Shown here: piece after piece, positions 1 through 4,357 of the stretch | Position numbering within the stretch: the stretch's first letter is position 1 | Layout of the letters: each line of letters starts with the position of its first letter | Assembly (NCBI GenBank): GCA_016292445.1 | Contig: JAEDIN010000061.1 | Span: 1 to 7,090 of the forward strand | Reading direction: 5' to 3' | DNA: 7,090 bases | From: Oscillospiraceae bacterium | GTDB lineage: Bacteria; Bacillota; Clostridia; Oscillospirales; Oscillospiraceae | Program-made: the position numbers and the translations under genes | Notes under the pieces: model-generated | Seen by the model: the letters and a program-made list of their open reading frames with translations, nothing else | Told to the model about the DNA's origin: nothing | The model's database searches: none

Positions 1-12
1 TTATGCTATTGA

Positions 13-1740
13 TTATTCTGCGGGCTGAGCCTTGGACTGCTTACTCAGAGCCTTGACGCCTTCGACAACAAGGTCGATAGCGAGGATGATGAGCAGGACG
101 GCGATGACGCCGCGAACGATGCCCCAGGTTACATCAGCACCGGAGGTGACGAGGTTGACCTGAGTGATGATGGTGAACACGAGGGAGGTCAGAGTGACCA
201 GCAGCATGAACGCCATGGGGATGTAGAACATCTTGTTGTTTCTGCCGATCTTGCCGAGCCATGCAGCGACTGCGAGCAGACCAAGTGCTGCCAGAAGCTG
301 GTTTGCTGCTCCGAACAGAGCCCAGATCTTAGCATAACCGGTCATGCCGAGTGCAATGCCGATAACGACGGTGATAGCGGTGGAAACGTACGGATTGGTG
401 AGGACCTTGCGTGCACCGGTCATATCTTTAACGGACTCGCCGGGCTTCATCCAGAATTCCTGGAACATATAGCGAGCCAGACGGGTAGCGGTGTCAAGAG
501 AGGTCAGGCAGAATGCGGAAACCGCAAGAATGAGCAGGGAGTAGGTAACGGTCTGTGCACCGGAACCGAACAGGGTGCCGAGCATAGTGGAGAGACCGCC
601 TGCAAAGACCTGAGTGGGAACGACGGTGGTGCCGCTTGCGTAATCCTTCCAGATGTAAGCAACAGCACACAGGGAGATGATTGCCAGAGCAGACTCGATG
701 AGCATGCCGCCGTAAGCGATGGGACGAGCGTCCTGCTCACGGTTGAGCTGCTTTGCGGTAGTACCGGAACCAACCAGAGAGTGGAAGCCGGAGATTGCGC
801 CGCAGGCGATGGTGACAAACAGTGCAGGGAACAGGTAGCCGATGGAGGAACCGGTCGGAGCAACGGTGTCATAGAAGCCGGTGAATGCGGGCATTGCATC
901 GATGCTCGGGTGGCAGCCGATGATGCCGACAACGGCGAGGATCATCATACCATAGAGCAGGAAGGAGCTGAGGTAGTCACGGGGCTGGAGAAGAATCCAG
1001 ACAGGAGTGACAGATGCGACGAGAATGTAGATGCCGCAGATGATCATCCAAGTCTCATAGCTGAGGTAAATGGGATGCCAGTTGAGGCCGACATACATTG
1101 CAACGGCGATAAGAGCTACACCGATTATGGTGGAAACACCGAGAGGAGCGTTTCTGCGGTAAACAAAGAAACCAAAGAGAATTGCAAGAACGATGAAGAA
1201 AATGGAGATCATCGCGGTGCTGGCGTTTGCTGCGCTTGCTGCATAGTCGATAGCACCGTTTTCAAGGAAGGTTGCCTTGAAGGTGTTTGCAACGATGGAA
1301 GCAAATGCTGCAACAACGAGCAGGAGGGTCAGGTAAGCGAAGATGATGAACAGACGCTTTGCCTTGAGACCGATACTGTCTTCGATGACGGTGCCGATCG
1401 ACTTGCCCTTATTACGGACAGATGCAAACAGAGCACCGAAGTCGTGTACGCCGCCGAAGAAGATGCCGCCGATGAGAACCCACAGTGCAACGGGAACCCA
1501 GCCGAAGACAGCAGCCTGGATAGGTCCGTTAATGGGGCCTGCGCCGGCGATGGAGGAGAAGTGGTGGCCCATGAGCACGGGAGCTTTTGCAGGCACATAG
1601 TCAACACCGTCTTCCATTGTGTGAGCGGGAGTAACATTACTGGGATCTACTCCCCATTTCTTGGACAGCCATCTGCCGTAGAAGATATATCCTATGAGCA
1701 GGATGGCGATGCTGATGATAAGTAATACAGCAGCATTCAT
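13..1740 (-). CDS. cstA: CstA-family carbon starvation transporter (peptide/pyruvate-type permease)
   Basis: A 575-residue polytopic membrane protein that I recognise as the CstA family. Characterised relatives import peptides or pyruvate under carbon limitation; the substrate cannot be read from this sequence. Seen: an N-terminal membrane segment (about 3-21), the conserved GHHFSSIAGAGPINGP loop (58-73), VWILLQPRDY (247-256), the signature region 313-339 containing GSGTTAKQLNREQDAR, SLDTATRLARY (414-424), IWALFGAANQLLAALG (472-487), and further hydrophobic segments to about residue 560. The length fits the shorter Gram-positive forms; E. coli CstA is about 700 residues. The start is supported by AAAGGGG at 1750-1756, nine bases upstream of ATG. 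It lies 35 bases downstream of the unknown gene at 1776-2276 with no terminator between them, so they are probably co-transcribed. The reading frame is intact. The family call is very secure, the substrate is not. Confidence 0.96.
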   Translation of the reverse strand: MNAAVLLIISIAILLIGYIFYGRWLSKKWGVDPSNVTPAHTMEDGVDYVPAKAPVLMGHHFSSIAGAGPINGPIQAAVFGWVPVALWVLIGGIFFGGVHDFGALFASVRNKGKSIGTVIEDSIGLKAKRLFIIFAYLTLLLVVAAFASIVANTFKATFLENGAIDYAASAANASTAMISIFFIVLAILFGFFVYRRNAPLGVSTIIGVALIAVAMYVGLNWHPIYLSYETWMIICGIYILVASVTPVWILLQPRDYLSSFLLYGMMILAVVGIIGCHPSIDAMPAFTGFYDTVAPTGSSIGYLFPALFVTIACGAISGFHSLVGSGTTAKQLNREQDARPIAYGGMLIESALAIISLCAVAYIWKDYASGTTVVPTQVFAGGLSTMLGTLFGSGAQTVTYSLLILAVSAFCLTSLDTATRLARYMFQEFWMKPGESVKDMTGARKVLTNPYVSTAITVVIGIALGMTGYAKIWALFGAANQLLAALGLLAVAAWLGKIGRNNKMFYIPMAFMLLVTLTSLVFTIITQVNLVTSGADVTWGIVRGVIAVLLIILAIDLVVEGVKALSKQSKAQPAE

Positions 1741-1775
1741 TTTGGTTTTCCCCTTTCAAAAAATGTTTATAAAAA

Positions 1776-2276
1776 TTATTTAAGGAGCGTCTTTTTAAGA
1801 AGCTTGGCGGTACTGCGACCGCTGCCGTTTGCGGCGGTGTTTCCGGTAGAGAGCTCGATGACTCCGGTGTGGAAATCCATCCACCCGTAATACGACAAGC
1901 GAAAGCTCTTGTATATCCTCGTTCTCTTTAATGCACGCAGAGCATCTTTGTCGCAGGTATCGCAGATAAACACCGCCGTGATGTACGAACACATATGACC
2001 GGGTTTAGGTTCGATATGGCTCATACCGTCTTTATAGGCATATTCTCTGCATTTGAGGAAGGTTTCCTTTGTCAGATGAGGAACGGAAAAAATGTAAACA
2101 TACTCGTTGCTGTCTGCCTCCCAAAGCTTGGCGGCCTTTACGAGAACATATTTTTCGGAATGGACATGGAGAAAACAGGTGGCAGCGAGCTCACCGGGTT
2201 CTTCGTCGTAACGAACTATGTCAAAGTATACCGAATAGCTTTCACAAAGCTTGTCAATGGCTTCAAGACGGGTCAT
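1776..2276 (-). CDS. Uncharacterised 166-aa soluble protein upstream of cstA
   Basis: I do not recognise a named family. The product is 166 residues, starting MTRLEAIDKLCESY, with no signal peptide or membrane segment. It has an aromatic and charged middle (FLHVHSEKYVLVKAAKLWEA, about 35-54, then NEYVYIFSVPHL), a CDTC cysteine pair near residue 104 that could be redox-active or bind metal, and a basic, serine- and glycine-rich C-terminal tail ending in a lysine/leucine stretch. An in-frame ATG exists 14 codons upstream (2318), but the start at 2276 is preferred because GGAGGAA (2284-2290) sits seven bases before it. Real coding is supported by this ribosome site, the candidate promoter at 2354-2382 and its 35-base spacing to cstA. 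Co-transcription suggests a role tied to CstA use or control, for example a cytoplasmic accessory or sensor protein; this is inference only. Confidence 0.85.
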   Translation of the reverse strand: MTRLEAIDKLCESYSVYFDIVRYDEEPGELAATCFLHVHSEKYVLVKAAKLWEADSNEYVYIFSVPHLTKETFLKCREYAYKDGMSHIEPKPGHMCSYITAVFICDTCDKDALRALKRTRIYKSFRLSYYGWMDFHTGVIELSTGNTAANGSGRSTAKLLKKTLLK

Positions 2277-2283
2277 TTGGCAG

Positions 2284-2290
2284 TTCCTCC
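2284..2290 (-). promoter_or_regulatory. Ribosome binding site fixing the start of the 166-aa gene
   Basis: The minus strand reads GGAGGAA seven bases before the ATG at 2276. It lies inside the longer reading frame that begins at 2318, so it selects the internal start. Confidence 0.8.
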
Positions 2291-2304
2291 GATCAAAGCT
2301 GCGG

Positions 2305-2332
2305 TTGTTAATAAACAATGAAAATTGTTAAT
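2305..2332 (+). repeat. Two direct TTGTTAAT boxes, 20 bp apart
   Basis: Exact 8-base copies occur at 2305-2312 and 2325-2332, about two helical turns apart and so on the same DNA face. A near-copy in inverse orientation (ATTAACAG) lies at 2348-2355 and overlaps the leftward -10 element. Each exact copy contains TTGTTAA, the half-site of the clostridial Rex operator TTGTTAANNNNTTAACAA, but neither has a proper right half at the required spacing. The first copy also forms a short inverted repeat, TTGTT/AACAA (2305-2309/2314-2318). The position between promoter and ribosome site suits a repressor site, but chance in AT-rich DNA is possible. Confidence 0.45.
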
Positions 2333-2336
2333 TTTC
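2320..2336. repeat. 17-bp perfect palindrome, candidate operator
   Basis: GAAAATT (2320-2326), a GTT spacer and AATTTTC (2330-2336) form a perfect inverted repeat with 7-bp arms. It lies just downstream of the predicted leftward transcription start and includes one TTGTTAAT box. The all-AT core makes it weak as an RNA hairpin, so a DNA-binding site is the more likely role if it is functional. Confidence 0.4.
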
Positions 2337-2353
2337 TATCCAAATTCATTAAC

Positions 2354-2382
2354 AGTATATACCCACTTTTTGTGAAAATCAA
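2354..2382 (-). promoter_or_regulatory. Sigma-A-type promoter candidate for the unknown gene-cstA unit
   Basis: On the minus strand, TTGATT (2382-2377) is followed by a 17-base spacer and TATACT (2359-2354), matching 4/6 and 5/6 of the consensus. Transcription would begin near 2347 and give a leader of about 70 bases before the ATG at 2276. Confidence 0.55.
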
Positions 2383-2389
2383 GTGCCCT

Positions 2390-2418
2390 TTGACAAATTA
2401 TTCATTCAATTTTTTCAT
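2390..2418 (+). promoter_or_regulatory. Sigma-A-type promoter candidate (distal) for gltS
   Basis: A perfect TTGACA -35 (2390-2395) is followed by a 17-base spacer and a weak -10, TTTCAT (2413-2418, 4/6). It lies back to back with the leftward promoter, with only seven bases between the two -35 elements. Use of it would give a leader of about 150 bases before gltS. Confidence 0.4.
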
Positions 2419-2519
2419 ATTTTACAACAAATTTTAGAAAAACAAAAAACAGGGCATTCCGATATGGGGATATGATACCGTTATCAAATAATACAGCGCA
2501 GATTGTTCAAATTTTTGTA

Positions 2520-2548
2520 TTGTGTATATCGGCAGTTGATGATAAAAT
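2520..2548 (+). promoter_or_regulatory. Sigma-A-type promoter candidate (proximal) for gltS
   Basis: TTGTGT (2520-2525), a 17-base spacer and TAAAAT (2543-2548, 5/6) lie just upstream of the gltS ribosome site. Transcription would begin near 2555, only about ten bases before the AGGAG, so the leader would be very short. It is an alternative to the distal candidate. Confidence 0.35.
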
Positions 2549-2564
2549 AGACAAAAATGCTGAG

Positions 2565-2569
2565 AGGAG
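2565..2569 (+). promoter_or_regulatory. Ribosome binding site fixing the gltS start
   Basis: AGGAG sits seven bases before the ATG at 2577. The alternative in-frame ATG at 2472 has only a GGGG two bases away, which is too close to serve. Confidence 0.8.
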
Positions 2570-2576
2570 CTGTTAT

Positions 2577-3956
2577 ATGGATTATTCGGCAGCCAATGCC
2601 TCGCTTTGGAATGTGGTCATTCAGCTTGGTTTTATCGCAGGTGCAATACTCGTTGCGGGGTTATTGAGAAACAACATAAAGTTCGTGAGAAAGAGCATGA
2701 TGCCCGTTGCGGTCATCGGCGGCTTTTTACTGCTTATATTAAAATGCCTCGGCATAATAAAGCTTGATGCGGATATGCTTGAGATGATAGTTTACCACTG
2801 CATCGCACTCGGCTTCATCGCCATGTCGCTTCGCGTGACGAGCGGCAAAAAATCGCAGGCAGGAAAGCTCGACGGACTTAAATCCGGCGCGATAATAGTC
2901 GGAGCGTATCTCACGCAGGGTATCGCAGGTCTTATTATCACGATCGGTCTTGCTTACACCTTTATGCCCGGACTGTTCAAGGCAGGCGGACTGCTGCTGC
3001 CCATGGGCTTCGGTCAAGGGCCGGGACAGGCGAACAATGTCGGTACGACCTATCAGGCACTCGGCTTTACCGGCGGTCACAGCTTCGGACTTGCAATTGC
3101 TGCGGCCGGTTATATCTGCGCCTGTGTTGTCGGCGTAATCATCCTCAATATGCTTGCAAAGCACGGCAAAATAAGCACCGAAAAGCGCACGAGGACAGAC
3201 GACGACCTCACGGTGGGCTTTTTTCAGGATAAAAACGAGATACCGGTTTCCGATTCCATAGACAGACTTTCCGTTCAGCTTGCGCTGGTGTTCGTTGCGT
3301 ATGCACTTACATTTCTCACAACATGGGGTCTTACCTCCAGCATATCCGCGATATCCGAGGGGCTTGCCAATACGCTCAATACGCTGCTGTGGGGCTTTAA
3401 CTTCATCATCGGCTCGGCACTTGCCATGCTCGTGCGCTGGCTGCTTGACAAGGCAAAGAGCGCGAAAATGATGGAGCGTCAGTATCAGAACAATTACCTG
3501 CTCAACCGCATCTCCGGCTTCTTCTTCGATATAATGATAGTCGCCGGAATAGCTGCCATAAATCCCGAGGAACTGAGCGGACTGTGGGTGCCGTTTATCC
3601 TGCTGTGCATTGCAGGCGCCGTTCTTACATGGCTGTATTTGGCAACAGTGTGCAAGGCAGTGTACAAGGGCTATTACTATGAGGGACTTATCTCCATGTA
3701 CGGAATGCTCACCGGCACGATAGGTTCGGGCATACTTCTGGTGCGTGAGATAGACCCCGACTTTGAGACTCCGGCGGCAAACAATCTCGTTCTCGGCAGC
3801 TCCTTCGCAATAATTTTCGGCGCACCGGTGCTGCTGCTCATTGGCTTAGCACCCAAATCCGACCTTATGTGCCTGCTCACACTTGGCCTGGCAGTGGTGT
3901 ACCTGTGTGTGATGCTGCTTATCATCTACAAGGCAAAAAGCAAAGAGAAAGTGTGA
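2577..3956 (+). CDS. gltS: GltS-family sodium/glutamate-type symporter
   Basis: A 459-residue membrane protein resembling the GltS (ESS) family, whose characterised members import glutamate with sodium. Seen: about ten or more hydrophobic segments, and two glycine-rich loops at equivalent places in the two halves. These are GFGQGPGQANN (144-154) and GMLTGTIGSGILLVREIDP (376-394), as expected for the re-entrant loops of this inverted-repeat fold. A charged cytoplasmic linker (about 196-230) separates the halves. The length somewhat exceeds the roughly 400 residues of E. coli GltS, mostly from the linker and ends. The start at 2577 is chosen over 2472 because it has AGGAG at 2565-2569 and the extra 35 residues look like untranslated leader. 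It is a single-gene unit, divergent from the cstA pair and closed by the terminator at 3978-4013. The family is fairly secure; the substrate could be glutamate or another organic anion. Confidence 0.87.
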   Translation: MDYSAANASLWNVVIQLGFIAGAILVAGLLRNNIKFVRKSMMPVAVIGGFLLLILKCLGIIKLDADMLEMIVYHCIALGFIAMSLRVTSGKKSQAGKLDGLKSGAIIVGAYLTQGIAGLIITIGLAYTFMPGLFKAGGLLLPMGFGQGPGQANNVGTTYQALGFTGGHSFGLAIAAAGYICACVVGVIILNMLAKHGKISTEKRTRTDDDLTVGFFQDKNEIPVSDSIDRLSVQLALVFVAYALTFLTTWGLTSSISAISEGLANTLNTLLWGFNFIIGSALAMLVRWLLDKAKSAKMMERQYQNNYLLNRISGFFFDIMIVAGIAAINPEELSGLWVPFILLCIAGAVLTWLYLATVCKAVYKGYYYEGLISMYGMLTGTIGSGILLVREIDPDFETPAANNLVLGSSFAIIFGAPVLLLIGLAPKSDLMCLLTLGLAVVYLCVMLLIIYKAKSKEKV

Positions 3957-3977
3957 TATACAACTCATTAAATGAAG

Positions 3978-4013
3978 AAAGGACTTGCATCCGATGTGAT
4001 GCAAGTCCTTTTT
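3978..4013 (+). terminator. Rho-independent terminator, probably bidirectional
   Basis: A perfect 14-bp stem, 3978-3991 paired with 3998-4011, encloses a six-base loop (CGATGT) and ends in TTTTT on the plus strand (4009-4013). It lies between the gltS stop (3956) and the hypA stop (4016) in a 59-base convergent gap. Read on the minus strand the same stem is followed by TTTCTTC, a weaker U tract, so it may also end the hypA operon. Confidence 0.93.
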
Positions 4014-4015
4014 GT

Positions 4016-4357
4016 TTAGTAAGCTTCTATCTCCTTGAGGGTCAGGTCACGACCGCTCAGTGGATCCAGCTTCTTGCCGCCGCATTCGGGGCATACAAGG
4101 TTTTCAAGGTCGGCGATAAACTCCGCTCCGCAGTCTAAGCAGCCTGCCGTTCCGGGGAAAACCTCAACCTTAAACTCCGTTTTTTCGTAAGGCGTGCCAT
4201 CGGAGACGGCTACCCAGCAATCGCTTAGAAAGTGTGGGACAACACCGGAAAGAGTGCCGACCTCAACGGTGATCTTCTTGACACTCTCAAGATGTTCGTC
4301 TTTGGCGATGCCGTCGACCATTTTCAAAAGACAGTCGCATATTCCAAGCTCATGCAT
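4016..4357 (-). CDS. hypA: HypA-type nickel metallochaperone
   Basis: A 113-residue protein of the HypA/HybF family, which delivers nickel to [NiFe] hydrogenase (and urease in some bacteria) together with HypB. Seen: N-terminal MHEL with His2 and Glu3, the nickel-binding end in this family; a zinc site made of CLDC (73-76) and CPEC (89-92) separated by 12 residues; and the family-type C-terminus SGRDLTLKEIE. The length matches the family. Extra cysteines at 7 and 9 (CDC) lie near the nickel site. Its ATG shares one base with the stop codon of the upstream oxidoreductase gene (TAATG), and no strong ribosome site precedes it, so translation is probably coupled. No hypB, other hyp gene or hydrogenase subunit is in view, so the client enzyme is unknown. 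Confidence 0.93.
   Translation of the reverse strand: MHELGICDCLLKMVDGIAKDEHLESVKKITVEVGTLSGVVPHFLSDCWVAVSDGTPYEKTEFKVEVFPGTAGCLDCGAEFIADLENLVCPECGGKKLDPLSGRDLTLKEIEAY

Larger units (their letters stand above)
2277..2576. other. Divergent AT-rich control region between the cstA unit and gltS
   Basis: This 300-base stretch holds no convincing gene. It is much richer in A and T than its flanks. It contains a leftward promoter candidate (2354-2382), two rightward candidates (2390-2418 and 2520-2548), repeated TTGTTAAT boxes and a 17-bp palindrome on the cstA side, and small inverted repeats in the presumed gltS leader. These include TGATA/TATCA at 2473-2477/2482-2486 and CCGATAT/ATATCGG at 2459-2465/2526-2532. 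I recognise no known riboswitch class in it. Confidence 0.8.

Noticed and set aside
781..1725. A 314-codon plus-strand open frame opposite cstA
   Set aside because: Its product is cysteine- and acid-rich without any family pattern. It mirrors membrane-protein codons of the real cstA gene and has no convincing ribosome site.
2277..2318. A 14-residue N-terminal extension of the unknown protein from ATG 2318
   Set aside because: The strong GGAGGAA at 2284-2290 falls inside this extension and correctly serves the ATG at 2276. No ribosome site is seen before 2318.
2305..2342. A complete Rex operator
   Set aside because: The bases at the required right half-site positions (2316-2322 and 2336-2342) do not read TTAACAA in either case, so only half-sites can be claimed.
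2472..2576. A 35-residue N-terminal extension of GltS from ATG 2472
   Set aside because: The GGGG before this ATG is only two bases away, the extension does not resemble the family, and a good ribosome site lies before 2577.
3978..4013. A small RNA or riboswitch hairpin after gltS
   Set aside because: The perfect stem, short loop, following T run and location between two convergent stop codons are fully explained by a terminator.
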